A stretch of DNA of 64,000 bases from Acinetobacter sp. ANC 4204 (GTDB taxonomy: Bacteria; Pseudomonadota; Gammaproteobacteria; Pseudomonadales; Moraxellaceae), in the NCBI RefSeq assembly GCF_002135205.1, contig NZ_NEFZ01000002.1, positions 434,001 to 498,000 on the forward strand. The letters are read 5' to 3'. The number at the start of each line of letters is the position of its first letter. Position 1 is the first letter of the stretch. Shown here in pieces: positions 1 through 9,187 of this stretch. The notes under the pieces were generated by a model. It searched no databases. It was not told the origin of the DNA and worked only from the letters and a program-made list of their open reading frames with translations. A program made the position numbers and the translations under genes.

Positions 1-186
1 AAAGCATCAATAATCGCTTCACGATGATTATTAATCAGCGCTTTTAAATTCAATAAGTGCTGTTTTCTTTGTGCAAGGGTTTCAATGCCTTGCTCAAGAA
101 AGTGACTGCGCTGTAATTTGAAAGCATTGTGTAGTGTCTGTTCCATCACTGTTTGCTCGATATGAGACTGAGCCGTAAGTTGCATA
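1..186 (-). CDS. Aldehyde dehydrogenase (coniferyl-aldehyde type), N-terminal part only
   Basis: The first 62 codons of a gene that runs off the left edge. The ATG is the CAT at 184-186. The translation begins MQLTAQSHIEQTVMEQ and continues with an LQRSHFLEQG...LAQRKQHLLNLKALI pattern. That pattern is typical of the N-terminal helices of coniferyl aldehyde dehydrogenase-like NAD(P)+-dependent enzymes, which oxidise aldehydes to acids. The catalytic part is outside the window, so the substrate cannot be judged. The gene is divergent from the AraC-type gene at 337, which is probably its regulator. Family assignment rests on recall of this N-terminal pattern only. Confidence 0.62.
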
Positions 187-290
187 AGCGTTCCTTATTA
201 ACAGCTAAAAAGTGGTGATTTACTGGTCGTCGATTAGGTTAAGCTGAACTCTCATCCTACTTTATCAAATTACTTGAAATTGGCTTGACT

Positions 291-321
291 TTTTAGGACA
301 CTTATTTGATCTTTCAGGACA
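291..321. promoter_or_regulatory. Tandem direct repeat, candidate AraC-type operator
   Basis: TTTTAGGACA (291-300) is repeated as TTTCAGGACA (312-321), nine of ten bases identical and exactly 21 bp apart, which is two helical turns. It lies between the divergent aldehyde dehydrogenase and AraC genes. Direct repeats at this spacing are usual for AraC-family dimers. Function is inferred. Confidence 0.45.
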
Positions 322-336
322 ATATGGAACATTGTT

Positions 337-1356
337 ATGGCCAGCTATATTCGTGCAGCCAGCCTTGGTGGATTTGAAGAACTCGTCCGAAGCTATAATG
401 TAAATCCTATTGAAATTTTAAAAGACATTGGGATTTTACCTTCTTTACTTCGAGATCCCGATGCGTTTATTCATTATGATCATTATTTAAGTTTATTAGA
501 AAAAGCCGCTTGCGTGTGCCAAGAAGAGTGCTTTGGCCTAAAACTCGGCGCGCTGCAAAATATTAGTACTATTGGCTTAATTGGTGTGTACATGTCACGA
601 CAGCTAAGCATTTTGGAGGCGCTAAAAGTTGCCCAAAAATATGTTTACCTACATGCTGAAGGAGTTGTATTTCAAGTAACCCGCTATAATGCGCAGACAT
701 GTAGACTCAACTTTGTCCGTCTAAATGACTACAACATCGACATGCCACAAAAGTCACAACTCGCAATTTGTCTAGTCAGCAATATTCTCAAGGATTTAAT
801 CGGGCCACCTTGGTATGCAGAAAAAATCTGCCTAAAACAAAGAGCACCTCAACACAGCGCGCATATTTTTAAAGAACATTTTCCCTGTGAAGTTGAGTTT
901 GAAAAAGATGAAGATGCCCTGTACTTCCCAGCAGCATTTTTAACGCTTAAACCCTATAATTTCAATGAAGATTTAGTCGATCAACTGATTCTACAGCGCC
1001 TTGAGATGCAAAGCAGTACCAAGGCAGATGATCAACCCCTTCTCATTGAAAGCTCCATTCGTATGTTAATGGCAACTGGTGATTGTAGTATTGAAAATAT
1101 CGCATTGTGTCTGGGGATACATCCCAAAAAACTACAACGCACCTTAAAGCAACAAGGGACCAGCTATCGCGATTTGCTCGAAAATGTTCGTAAAAAAGAA
1201 GCTCTGCGCATGATTGACGCAGGTAATATTAGCTTAACAGACATAGCCTTACAGTTAGGCTATGCCGAGCTGTCAATTTTTAGTCGGAACTTTAAAAACT
1301 GGTTTGGCTATCCAGCAAATGAATGGAAAAATAAAGTGAGAAGTCATCTAGAATAA
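337..1356 (+). CDS. AraC-family transcriptional regulator with arabinose-binding-like N-terminal domain
   Basis: This is a 339-residue regulator. Residues about 20-210 match the N-terminal domain of OruR/ArgR-like AraC proteins, with a conserved block around GLKLGALQNISTIGLIGVYM. Residues about 240-335 hold two helix-turn-helix motifs, including IENIALCLGIHPKKLQRTL and the classic second motif ISLTDIALQLGYAELSIFSR followed by FKNWFGYPANEW. It is divergent from the aldehyde dehydrogenase at the left edge and so is likely its activator. A pair of direct repeats sits just upstream. ATG at 337 is used; an ATG at 324 is out of frame. The effector is unknown. Confidence 0.9.
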   Translation: MASYIRAASLGGFEELVRSYNVNPIEILKDIGILPSLLRDPDAFIHYDHYLSLLEKAACVCQEECFGLKLGALQNISTIGLIGVYMSRQLSILEALKVAQKYVYLHAEGVVFQVTRYNAQTCRLNFVRLNDYNIDMPQKSQLAICLVSNILKDLIGPPWYAEKICLKQRAPQHSAHIFKEHFPCEVEFEKDEDALYFPAAFLTLKPYNFNEDLVDQLILQRLEMQSSTKADDQPLLIESSIRMLMATGDCSIENIALCLGIHPKKLQRTLKQQGTSYRDLLENVRKKEALRMIDAGNISLTDIALQLGYAELSIFSRNFKNWFGYPANEWKNKVRSHLE

Positions 1357-1424
1357 CTTCTCACTTTCATTGGAATTCAAAATGAGTATGTGACAGGTTA
1401 ACCCTACACATTAAAGTCCATTTT

Positions 1425-2249
1425 TTATTTTTTAGGGAAAACAAAAGAAGCAATCAATCGTGCTCCCCAACCTTTAGGGCTAGCATCATGATCATCCGCC
1501 CAATATCTCGCACCCGCACCAACACTGATCAACTGCCCATTTAGATTAATAACTTTTGTAACAGTAAGATTTACTGGCATTGTGGCCTCTTCAGAATTCC
1601 AATCATAGGTTGTTTCTGTATTTAGACCCACGGTCGTACTGTTCGGGTAGGTATAACTTACAAAAGGTTGCACAAAAGTACTACTGATGGCATCCACGTC
1701 ATCATCATGTTCTACTCCCCAAATATGGTTTGCCAAAGCACCCACTGTCCAACCATGTGTTTGTTTCAAAATAACAAAAGTCGGTCCAAGTCCATATTGA
1801 TCTGCACCCAAAGTTTTTTCTGAGGCTGTCGGAAGTAATATCGCTGGACCAACTCCCCAGGTAATTCCACTCTCAGAAGTTTTCGAAGGAGAGAAAAATA
1901 GACTTTGTACAATATCACCTACCCCCCAATCATCCTCAAGGTTTGATTCGTTATAGACTTGATAAGTCACAGGTAAAACTGTACGTGAAATCAAATTCCA
2001 ATTTTCATTTAACTCAATCGGTATTACAGGCTGAATATTCAGTTGATAACGTTCAATATTCTCAGCTGCACCAATATTCTCATCGTAATTAAACTGAAAA
2101 GGTACGCTCACCAGATTTGCAACAGGATTTGACAATTGCTTTGCTAAATCTGCATCATCGGCAAAAGCTTGAGAGTTACAAAAGACACTGCATACCATTA
2201 AGGAAAGTAATATTTCTAGCTTTCTGTTTCTCATAGAAAAATGATTCAT
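1425..2249 (-). CDS. Predicted outer-membrane beta-barrel protein (MetA-pathway/'neuromedin U' type family)
   Basis: This 274-residue protein has an N-terminal signal peptide ending near FCNSQAFADDAD. The body is rich in alternating beta-strand patterns with the family blocks NPVANLVSVPFQFNYDENIG, GWTVGALANHIWGV and ending in an aromatic/basic strand. Bacterial proteins of this pattern are often annotated as transporters of the phenol MetA-degradation family or, misleadingly, as neuromedin U. It probably forms an outer-membrane barrel, but no substrate is known. It stands alone, convergent with the AraC gene. The ATG at 2249 is followed by a second in-frame ATG five codons later, so the exact start is uncertain. 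Confidence 0.65.
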   Translation of the reverse strand: MNHFSMRNRKLEILLSLMVCSVFCNSQAFADDADLAKQLSNPVANLVSVPFQFNYDENIGAAENIERYQLNIQPVIPIELNENWNLISRTVLPVTYQVYNESNLEDDWGVGDIVQSLFFSPSKTSESGITWGVGPAILLPTASEKTLGADQYGLGPTFVILKQTHGWTVGALANHIWGVEHDDDVDAISSTFVQPFVSYTYPNSTTVGLNTETTYDWNSEEATMPVNLTVTKVINLNGQLISVGAGARYWADDHDASPKGWGARLIASFVFPKK

Positions 2250-2932
2250 ATACCGAATGCCCCTTTATAATTTATGGATATTATTGAGTTATAACAAATA
2301 CTTGCTCTTTTTCTACTAACTACACTGACTCAACCAGCACATACGGCTCTTTGAATGAATATCAAAGCTTCCGTATCCCACTGATTAAATATGCCTAAAT
2401 TTTTAATATTATAAATTTTGAATCTTATTACTTTGCTTATTGGATTAAAGCTTAGTTTTTTATAGCACAATTCATAATAGCTGCAACAGTTTTTAACCTT
2501 GGTTTCATTATAGTAAATTGATTGCAGAAATAAGTGCTTAGTCCGTGTTTATATAAAAAGGCTTGAATCATAAATAATTTTTAGGTGAAACACATAAACA
2601 TCAAATAAAAATCTGTATTTGGCGCCACGAAGCTTATTTATTTCTTATTTTTATGCTTATTTTTTAACCAAAAGAAAATTTTATATTTCAAATTATATAC
2701 TTATATTTTTCAAAGATTTAATGCTTAAAAAGGCTTTTTTTTAGTATAAAAACTCTATTTAGACTATTTTTTGAACTGCTGAGTTAGTCCTAGAGCATTT
2801 ACTCTTATTTTAATTGTGCTATTTTTGTGACATGGAGTAACAAATGATTTCGGTAAAACGATTTCTCCAAAAGCCAAAAAGCATAAACACAAAATGAGCA
2901 ACAAACATTTGCACCTCAAGGAAAGACGTAGA
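2250..2932. other. Long AT-rich intergenic region before the FadL-type genes
   Basis: About 680 bp without a credible gene, very rich in A and T. It must hold promoters for the leftward gene at 2249 and the rightward gene at 2933. Only the motif at 2793-2826, shared with the next gene, could be singled out. An in-frame ATG at 2894 is discounted because the later ATG at 2933 has the ribosome site and the signal peptide. Confidence 0.5.
2793..2826 (+). promoter_or_regulatory. Upstream motif shared by the two FadL-type genes (copy 1)
   Basis: Begins GAGCATTTACTCTTAT and matches the sequence at 4412-4445 at about 29 of 34 positions without gaps, although the flanking DNA is not obviously similar. 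It lies 140 bp before the ATG at 2933. It is likely a promoter or activator site kept after gene duplication. Confidence 0.45.
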
Positions 2933-4156
2933 ATGAAATTAAAGACATTAACGACAGCAATGATTTTAGCAACTGTACCAATGACGGGGGCATTTGCCGC
3001 TGCACTCGATCGTTCAGGTCAGTCTATCTCAGCATTCTTACAACCAGGCAACTACTTTGAAGCAGGTATTTCAGTATTAGATCCAGATGTATCTGGTAAA
3101 ACAATTACAGCCCTAGGCGGACAAGAAACAGGTGACATGGCTGGGGATTACTATTTCCCAAGTGCAGCACTCAAACTACAATTAACAGATCATTTTTCTT
3201 TTGGTTTGCTATATGACCAACCTTTTGGTGCTGATGCTGAGTTTACATCTTCTTCAGCATTCACAAGTTCATTAGGAAATACTGAAGTTGAAGTTGATAC
3301 TCAAAGTTTATCAATGATTTTCGGTTATCAACCTACTGAAAACTGGAATATCTATGGTGGTGGTGTATACCAAACGATTAAAGGTGATGTAAAACTCCGT
3401 GGAACAGCTTATGGTGGCGCTGCAGCTTTTGGTGGCTATAATGCTGAAATTGGTGAGGATAGTGCAGTAGGTTGGTTAGCTGGTCTTGCATACCAAATCC
3501 CTGAGATTGCATTAAAAGCATCGGTTACTTATCGTTCTGAGATTGAACATACGGTAGCTGTAGACGAATCTTCAGTCGGCTCAGGTATGCTGACAGCAAT
3601 TATGAACAATCCAGCTTTAGCAGGTGTAAGTGCTACTGGTAATACTGACATTACTACACCTCAATCTGTTAACCTTGATTTCCAAACAGGTATCATGGCG
3701 AACACAGTAGCATTTGCAAATGTACGTTGGGTAAATTGGAAAGACTTTTCAATTCGTCCTTATGCATTCGGTGTAGCATCTAAACTAGCAGGTCCTTCAG
3801 TTGGAAAACCTGATGGTTTTGATCTTGTAGCATATACAGATGATCAATGGTCTGCAAACCTAGGTGTAGGTCGCAAATTAAATGATCAATGGGCAGGTAA
3901 TATCTCTGTAGGTTGGGACTCTGGTGCAGGTAACCCTGTGACAACGCTTGGTCCAACAGAAGGTTATTGGAATGTCGGTTTAGGCGTTCAATATAGCCCT
4001 ACACCAGCTACATTTATTGCAGGCGGTGTGAAATACTTCTGGCTAGGCGATGCGAAAGCACAATCTGGTTCTCAATTTGATACCGATTCTTATGTTGCAG
4101 AATTCGAAGACAATACTGCTCTAGCGTATGGCTTGAAAATCGGTTATCGCTTCTAA
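2933..4156 (+). CDS. FadL/OmpP1-family outer-membrane transport protein (copy 1)
   Basis: A 407-residue outer-membrane barrel of the FadL family, which carries long-chain fatty acids and other hydrophobic compounds across the outer membrane. The ATG at 2933 is chosen because AAGGAAAG precedes it and it starts a clean signal peptide (MKLKTLTTAMILATVPMTG...FAAA). The mature N-terminus LDRSGQSISAFLQPGNYFEA is the FadL plug segment. Other family marks are ALKLQLTDHFSFGLLYDQPF and the C-terminal strand ending GLKIGYRF. It is a tandem paralogue of the next gene, with many identical blocks such as SVGWDSGAGNPVTTLGP. The pair fits an organism that stores wax esters, but the substrate is not shown. 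Confidence 0.9.
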   Translation: MKLKTLTTAMILATVPMTGAFAAALDRSGQSISAFLQPGNYFEAGISVLDPDVSGKTITALGGQETGDMAGDYYFPSAALKLQLTDHFSFGLLYDQPFGADAEFTSSSAFTSSLGNTEVEVDTQSLSMIFGYQPTENWNIYGGGVYQTIKGDVKLRGTAYGGAAAFGGYNAEIGEDSAVGWLAGLAYQIPEIALKASVTYRSEIEHTVAVDESSVGSGMLTAIMNNPALAGVSATGNTDITTPQSVNLDFQTGIMANTVAFANVRWVNWKDFSIRPYAFGVASKLAGPSVGKPDGFDLVAYTDDQWSANLGVGRKLNDQWAGNISVGWDSGAGNPVTTLGPTEGYWNVGLGVQYSPTPATFIAGGVKYFWLGDAKAQSGSQFDTDSYVAEFEDNTALAYGLKIGYRF

Positions 4157-4168
4157 TCCCTAATCGTG

Positions 4169-4200
4169 AAAAAACCATCTATAAAGATGGTTTTTTCTTT
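4169..4200 (+). terminator. Rho-independent terminator after FadL copy 1
   Basis: Stem AAAAAACCATCT / AGATGGTTTTTT with loop ATAA, followed by a T-rich tail. It ends the first gene, so the second copy needs its own promoter. Confidence 0.88.
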
Positions 4201-4411
4201 TTTTGAAATAAAAGCCTTTCTTACTTTTTATACACTTGTCACTCATTTGAACAACAAATCAACACTTAAACTTTTTTGATAACAATAAATGCCTCACACC
4301 CCAGTCTAAAAATAAGTTTATAAAAATCATAAAATTAATTAGTATTTTTAGTGTTTTTACTCTAAGCAAGTACATTTTTTAACTTCGCCAGTTCATTTCA
4401 TAACCTGATCT

Positions 4412-4445
4412 GAGCATTTACTCTTTTTTTATTTATGTTACTTTT
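4412..4445 (+). promoter_or_regulatory. Upstream motif shared by the two FadL-type genes (copy 2)
   Basis: Begins GAGCATTTACTCTTTT and aligns ungapped with 2793-2826. It lies 78 bp before the ATG at 4490. The conservation stands out in otherwise divergent intergenic DNA and suggests a common regulator or promoter. Confidence 0.45.
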
Positions 4446-4489
4446 CGTGCCAATCATTTACATAAAGCTACAACAAGGAATGTCTCCCC

Positions 4490-5650
4490 ATGAAGCTTAA
4501 GGCACTTCGCTCAGCTATTTTACTTAGCTTAATTCCAACAACTTCAGTATTTGCAGCAGGTCTTGACCGCTCTGGTCAGTCTATTCTGCCATTTCTACAA
4601 TCTGGAAATTATGCAGAAGCATCTTTCAGTGTACTTGATCCAAATGTAAGTGGCGAAAGTAATAATGGTACATCTGTTTCAGATATGGCTGATGACTACT
4701 ATTTCCCTTCTGCAGCCCTTAAAATTCAAGCGACTGAACACTTTTCTTTTGGTTTACTTTATGACCAACCTTACGGCGCTGACTCTCAATACTCATCTGC
4801 AGCAGGTGCATTTGGTAATGGGAAAGAAGGCACAAGTGTAAAAGTGCGTACCAATAATCTTTCACTGATTTTTGGTTATCAACCTACTGAAAACTGGAAT
4901 TTATACGCTGGTCCTGTTTATCAAACAGTTAAGGGCAATGTTTCTTTACGTGGCAGTGCTTATTCATTGCTTTCTGGTTATGACATTAACCTCGAAGAAG
5001 ACGATGCTTTTGGTTGGTTAGCTGGTGCAGCTTACCAAATCCCCGAAATTGCTTTAAAAGCTGCCGTTACTTACCGTTCTGAAATTAAACACGAATTAGA
5101 TACAACGGAAACTTCGAATATCTACATTCCTTCATACGGTATTGACCTACGTTCTGTTACAAGCCAAACAGAAGTTGTCACGCCACAATCTGTGAATCTT
5201 GATTTCCAAACAGGTATTGCGAAGGATACTTTGGCATTTGCGAACATCCGTTGGGTACATTGGGACCAATTTGCAGTAAGTCCAACAGCTTTAGCAACAG
5301 CAAGTAAACTTGCTAAAGGGAAAGCGCAAAACCTCATTGATTATTCAGATGACCAAATTTCTGCAACTGTTGGTGTCGGTCATAAATTTACCAGCAAATG
5401 GTCTGGTTCTGCATCTGTAGGTTGGGACTCTGGTGCAGGTAATCCTGTAACAACTTTGGGTCCAGTAGAAGGTTTCTGGAGCGTAGGTTTAGGTGGTCAA
5501 TATAGCCCAGCAGAAAACTATTTCGTACAAGCAGGTGTTAAATACTTCTGGTTAGGTGATGCTAAAGCTCAAACTGGTGGTAATGTTGTTGGTGATTTTA
5601 GTAATAACGATGCAATCGCTTACGGTTTAAAATTTGGTTATAAATTCTAA
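4490..5650 (+). CDS. FadL/OmpP1-family outer-membrane transport protein (copy 2)
   Basis: This 386-residue paralogue of the upstream gene has the same layout: signal peptide MKLKALRSAILLSLIPTTSV ending before AAGLDRSG, the plug segment LDRSGQSILPFLQSGNYAEA, and a barrel ending GLKFGYKF. Shared blocks include IFGYQPTENWN and SVGWDSGAGNPVTTLGP. The copies differ mainly in loops, for example around residues 100-120 and 210-230, as expected for surface-exposed parts. AACAAGGAATG precedes the ATG. It has its own terminator and its own copy of the upstream motif, so it is a separately controlled duplicate. It probably imports hydrophobic substrates; which ones is unknown. Confidence 0.9.
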   Translation: MKLKALRSAILLSLIPTTSVFAAGLDRSGQSILPFLQSGNYAEASFSVLDPNVSGESNNGTSVSDMADDYYFPSAALKIQATEHFSFGLLYDQPYGADSQYSSAAGAFGNGKEGTSVKVRTNNLSLIFGYQPTENWNLYAGPVYQTVKGNVSLRGSAYSLLSGYDINLEEDDAFGWLAGAAYQIPEIALKAAVTYRSEIKHELDTTETSNIYIPSYGIDLRSVTSQTEVVTPQSVNLDFQTGIAKDTLAFANIRWVHWDQFAVSPTALATASKLAKGKAQNLIDYSDDQISATVGVGHKFTSKWSGSASVGWDSGAGNPVTTLGPVEGFWSVGLGGQYSPAENYFVQAGVKYFWLGDAKAQTGGNVVGDFSNNDAIAYGLKFGYKF

Positions 5651-5671
5651 ATCCTAAAAGTTGTATCCAAT

Positions 5672-5705
5672 AAAAAAGGCGTATCTATTTAGATGCGCCT
5701 TTTTT
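5672..5705. terminator. Bidirectional terminator between FadL copy 2 and thrH
   Basis: Stem AAAAAAGGCGTATCT / AGATGCGCCTTTTTT with an ATTT loop and one G-T pair. A-run and T-run flank both arms, so it can serve the convergent genes on either side. Confidence 0.88.
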
Positions 5706-5725
5706 GCTTTCGTAGATATTGCTTT

Positions 5726-6343
5726 TTATGCAGGAATATCGCGAACTGAAGCATTACGAATCGCTTCTTTTAAAGCATCATAACCATGAATTGGTGGAAA
5801 CTGAGGGAACTCTTTGATTACATTTTCTGGCGCATCAAATAAAAATCCTTTGTCCGCTTCACCGAGCATAGTAGTGTCATTATAAGAATCACCTGCGGCA
5901 ATCACACGGAAATTCAAACCATGTAACGCCTTGACTGCCTCACGTTTTTGGTCAGGTTGACGTAACTTATACGCTGTAATCATTCCCTTTTCGTCAGTTT
6001 CTAACTTATGACAAAAAATGGTCGGCCAACCTAATTGCTTCATTAAAGGATGTGCAAACTCATAGAAAGTGTCTGATAAAATAATCAACTGAAAGTGTGT
6101 GCGTAACCATTCAACAAATTCTTTCGCACCTGGAAATGGCCCCATTTCGGCAATCACTTCTTGAATATCATTGAGGCCTAAACCATGTTCTTTTAATATA
6201 TTTAAGCGCTGGGTCATGAGCACATCATAATCAGGAATATCACGCGTGGTTGCTTCAAGCGCCTTAATGCCTGTTTTTTTAGCAAAGTTAATCCAAATCT
6301 CTGGAACCAATACCCCTTCTAGATCAAGACAAACAACTTCCAT
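5726..6343 (-). CDS. thrH: Bifunctional phosphoserine phosphatase/homoserine phosphotransferase ThrH
   Basis: This 205-residue protein belongs to the HAD superfamily. Motif I is CLDLEGVLVPEIW near residue 5, where the second acidic residue is Glu, as in ThrH and unlike classical SerB. Motif II is LIILSDTFYEF and the C-terminal motif is IAAGDSYNDTTML. ThrH from Pseudomonas dephosphorylates phosphoserine and can move the phosphate to homoserine, linking serine and threonine synthesis in the cytoplasm. Length matches the family. It stands alone, convergent with the FadL gene. Confidence in the family is high; the in vivo reaction is inferred. Confidence 0.93.
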   Translation of the reverse strand: MEVVCLDLEGVLVPEIWINFAKKTGIKALEATTRDIPDYDVLMTQRLNILKEHGLGLNDIQEVIAEMGPFPGAKEFVEWLRTHFQLIILSDTFYEFAHPLMKQLGWPTIFCHKLETDEKGMITAYKLRQPDQKREAVKALHGLNFRVIAAGDSYNDTTMLGEADKGFLFDAPENVIKEFPQFPPIHGYDALKEAIRNASVRDIPA

Positions 6344-6544
6344 GAAGACTCCCTTTTATTTACGTGGAAAAATTTGCCCTATCATAGCTTAATATTTGTC
6401 TAATGCATTGTTGTTTTTTAAATCTATTTTTTTCATAAGCATTGATTTTTTAGTGATAAGTAGCCTAATTCAACTCTATTAAAATACTTAGCAAATAACG
6501 TAATATAGGTCTTGTTAGATTCCAAGCCTATTGCCAGGATACTC

Positions 6545-7279
6545 ATGACAACCATTCCAACCATTGACCTTGTCGATGCTCTTGCTGCTGAATATGCAGA
6601 CAAATCGCCAAGTGAAATTTTAGCACTCGCACTGAATCAAAACGGTGAAATCGCCATTTCATTTTCTGGTGCAGAAGATGTCGTACTGATTGATATGGCG
6701 GCCAACTTAGGTAAACCTTTCCGTGTCTTTAGTTTAGATACAGGACGTTTACACGCAGAAACCTATCAGTTTATTGAAACTGTGCGCAAACATTACAACA
6801 TCAATATCGAAATTTGTTTCCCAGAAGCCAATGCAGTTCAACAACTGGTCAATGAAAAAGGGTTATTCAGCTTTTACCAAGATGACCATAAAGAATGTTG
6901 CGGTATTCGAAAAGTTCAGCCATTACGTAAAAAATTAGCCACTTTAGATGGCTGGATTACGGGGCAACGTAAGGATCAAAGTCCAGGTACACGAACTGAA
7001 ATCCCTGTCGTACAGGCCGATATTGGTTTCTCAGGTGAAGGCAAGCAACTGATTAAATATAATCCTCTTGCCAACTGGAGTAGTGCTGAAGTCTGGAGCT
7101 ATATCCGCATGATGGAAGTCCCCTATAACCCTTTACATGAACGCGGCTTTATTTCTATCGGTTGTGAGCCTTGTACACGACCAGTGCTACCAAACCAGCA
7201 TGAGCGTGAAGGTCGCTGGTGGTGGGAAGAAGCTACGCACAAAGAATGTGGCTTGCATGCAGGTAATTTGAAAAAGTAA
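6545..7279 (+). CDS. cysH: Phosphoadenylyl/adenylyl-sulfate reductase (Fe-S type)
   Basis: CysH reduces activated sulfate to sulfite with thioredoxin in assimilatory sulfur metabolism. The 244-residue form from ATG 6545 is preferred over an upstream TTG at 6512 because AGGAT lies just before it. The nucleotide-binding region is near [13 protein letters not shown]. The two cysteine pairs, [11 protein letters not shown] and GCEPCT, bind a 4Fe-4S cluster and mark the type that uses adenylyl sulfate. The C-terminal catalytic segment is KECGLH. It is monocistronic, with a terminator six bases downstream. Confidence 0.95.
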   Translation: MTTIPTIDLVDALAAEYADKSPSEILALALNQNGEIAISFSGAEDVVLIDMAANLGKPFRVFSLDTGRLHAETYQFIETVRKHYNINIEICFPEANAVQQLVNEKGLFSFYQDDHKECCGIRKVQPLRKKLATLDGWITGQRKDQSPGTRTEIPVVQADIGFSGEGKQLIKYNPLANWSSAEVWSYIRMMEVPYNPLHERGFISIGCEPCTRPVLPNQHEREGRWWWEEATHKECGLHAGNLKK

Positions 7280-7284
7280 AGACT

Positions 7285-7310
7285 AAAACCACTGCTCAGC
7301 AGTGGTTTTT
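7285..7310 (+). terminator. Terminator of cysH
   Basis: Stem AAAACCACTG / CAGTGGTTTT ending in a T run, immediately after the cysH stop codon. Confidence 0.88.
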
Positions 7311-7440
7311 CGCAACTAATAGATACACACAAAGCGCTCCCATTCTTATAAAAAGTCGATATACTAACCTTAAGTTATATAATTCTAACAAGATTGCTCA
7401 GATAAGAGCCGTCAGATATTGCAGTGAGGCAATCTAGACT

Positions 7441-8820
7441 ATGCGTCCATTACATCCGATTGACTTTATTTTTTTATCACTTGAAAAGCGCCAGCAACCC
7501 ATGCATGTCGGTGGATTATTCTTATTCCAAATTCCCGAAAATGCACCAGCCAGCTTCATTCAAAATTTAGTAGCGGATATTCGTAATTCAAAATCTATTC
7601 CTATCCCCCCGTTTAACAATAAACTGAATGGCCTATTTTGGGATGAAGATGAAGAATTTGATCTTGACCATCATTTTCGCCATATTGCACTTCCCAAACC
7701 TGGTCGTATCCGCGAACTCCTGACTTATATTTCACAAGAACACAGCAGTTTGATCGACCGTGCAAAACCATTATGGACCTGCCATATCATTGAAGGAATT
7801 GAGGGTAACCGTTTTGCCATGTATTTCAAAATTCACCATGCAATGGTGGATGGAATTGCAGGTATGCGGTTGGTTGAGAAATCCTTATCACATGATCCAA
7901 ACATCAAAAGCATCGTACCGCCTTGGTGTGTTGAAGGACCACGCGCTAAACGCTTGAAAGAGGATAAAGCAAGTCGATTTAAAAAGATTATGAATGGTGT
8001 GGTTGGACAGCTTGAATCTACCCCACGTGTCATGTATGAACTGTCTCAAACAGTGATGAAAGATATGGGGCGTAATCCCGATTACGTTTCAAGTTTCCAA
8101 GCGCCAAGCTCCATTTTAAACCAACGCGTCAGCTCTTCACGTCGCTTTGCAGCACAGTCTTTTGAATTTGACCGTTTACGCCATATCTCTAAAAGTCTGG
8201 GTGTCACAATTAATGACATCGTACTGGCTGTTTGTTCAGGTGCACTGCGTGAATATTTATTATCGCAAGATGCGTTACCTAAAAAACCACTGATTGCAAT
8301 GGTTCCTGCATCTGTACGTGATGATGATTCATCTATGTCGAATCGTATTACGATGATCTTGGCAAACTTAGGCACACATAAAGAAGATCCATTAGAACGC
8401 TTAAACATCGTCCGTCGTAGCGTACAAAATGCAAAAGAAAAGTTCAAACGTATGAACTCAAATCAAATTTTGAACTATAGTGCATTTGTATATAGTGCGG
8501 CAGGTCTGAATATAGCCTCAGGCCTATTGCCTAAACGCCAAGCCTTTAATTTGGTGATCTCGAATGTACCAGGACCACGTGAGCCACTGTACTGGAACGG
8601 GGCACGTCTCGATGCATTGTACCCTGCTTCGATCATTTTAGATGGTCAGGCACTCAATATCACCATGACTAGTTATTTAGATAAACTTGAGGTCGGTTTG
8701 ACCGCGTGTCGCAATGCTTTGCCGAAAATGCAAAACTTATTGACTCACTTAGAAGAAGAAATCCAACGTTTCGAAGCGATTGTGGGGGTTGAAAACCCAA
8801 AGTTACAAGCGGTCAGTTGA
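7441..8820 (+). CDS. atfA: Wax ester synthase/acyl-CoA:diacylglycerol acyltransferase
   Basis: This 459-residue enzyme esterifies fatty alcohols or diacylglycerol with acyl-CoA to make storage wax esters and triacylglycerol. The catalytic motif HHAMVDG of the HHxxxDG type is at about residues 133-139. The start MRPLHPIDFIFLSLEKRQQP and the late block NLVISNVPGPREPLYWNGA agree closely with my memory of the A. baylyi ADP1 enzyme, which is 458 residues long. The gene stands alone between cysH and a small leftward gene, with strong terminators on both sides. It is a soluble or membrane-associated protein on lipid droplets. Confidence 0.97.
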   Translation: MRPLHPIDFIFLSLEKRQQPMHVGGLFLFQIPENAPASFIQNLVADIRNSKSIPIPPFNNKLNGLFWDEDEEFDLDHHFRHIALPKPGRIRELLTYISQEHSSLIDRAKPLWTCHIIEGIEGNRFAMYFKIHHAMVDGIAGMRLVEKSLSHDPNIKSIVPPWCVEGPRAKRLKEDKASRFKKIMNGVVGQLESTPRVMYELSQTVMKDMGRNPDYVSSFQAPSSILNQRVSSSRRFAAQSFEFDRLRHISKSLGVTINDIVLAVCSGALREYLLSQDALPKKPLIAMVPASVRDDDSSMSNRITMILANLGTHKEDPLERLNIVRRSVQNAKEKFKRMNSNQILNYSAFVYSAAGLNIASGLLPKRQAFNLVISNVPGPREPLYWNGARLDALYPASIILDGQALNITMTSYLDKLEVGLTACRNALPKMQNLLTHLEEEIQRFEAIVGVENPKLQAVS

Positions 8821-8856
8821 TACCGCAGAACCCATCAAAAACTGAATAAATGACAT

Positions 8857-8890
8857 AAAACTAAGGGGCTTGGATAAGCCCCTTAGTTTT
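8857..8890. terminator. Bidirectional terminator between the wax ester synthase and the small PA1571-like gene
   Basis: Perfect stem AAAACTAAGGGGCTT / AAGCCCCTTAGTTTT with loop GGAT. The right arm overlaps the last codons and stop of the leftward small gene, so the hairpin is partly coding. Confidence 0.88.
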
Positions 8891-9056
8891 TAATGCTACG
8901 ACATTGTTTTAATAGTTGATGACATGCAGTTCGAATCATGGCAGTGGTAATTTGTACTTCCTTACCTTGCTCGTCCAGAATATATGCATTATGCGTCACT
9001 TTCGTATCCAATAAATGTTTCAAACTAGGTTGAATAATTGCTTCTCTAACACCCAT
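8883..9056 (-). CDS. Small PA1571-family protein
   Basis: This is a 57-residue protein if the second ATG (9056) is used; it has GAGGTG at good distance, while the first ATG at 9068 would overlap that site. The core NAYILDEQGKEVQITTAMIRTACHQL resembles the small Pseudomonas PA1571 family, whose core is an 'i.D.qGrEvpIT..MI..AC..L' pattern. The function of that family is unknown. The product is cytoplasmic, with no membrane segment. It stands alone, downstream of rng on the same strand with 119 bp between, and shares its terminator with the wax ester synthase. Confidence 0.65.
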   Translation of the reverse strand: MGVREAIIQPSLKHLLDTKVTHNAYILDEQGKEVQITTAMIRTACHQLLKQCRSIKN

Positions 9057-9187
9057 ATCACACCTCATTTGCTAAACCTATTTGGTAGAATAAGCTTTGG
9101 CTATTTCCGTGTTCCTAGTATTCAAAATCTACAGTCGAAAGTAAAATTTCAGTTGTAACAACTATTTAACCATATATTGTTACAATT

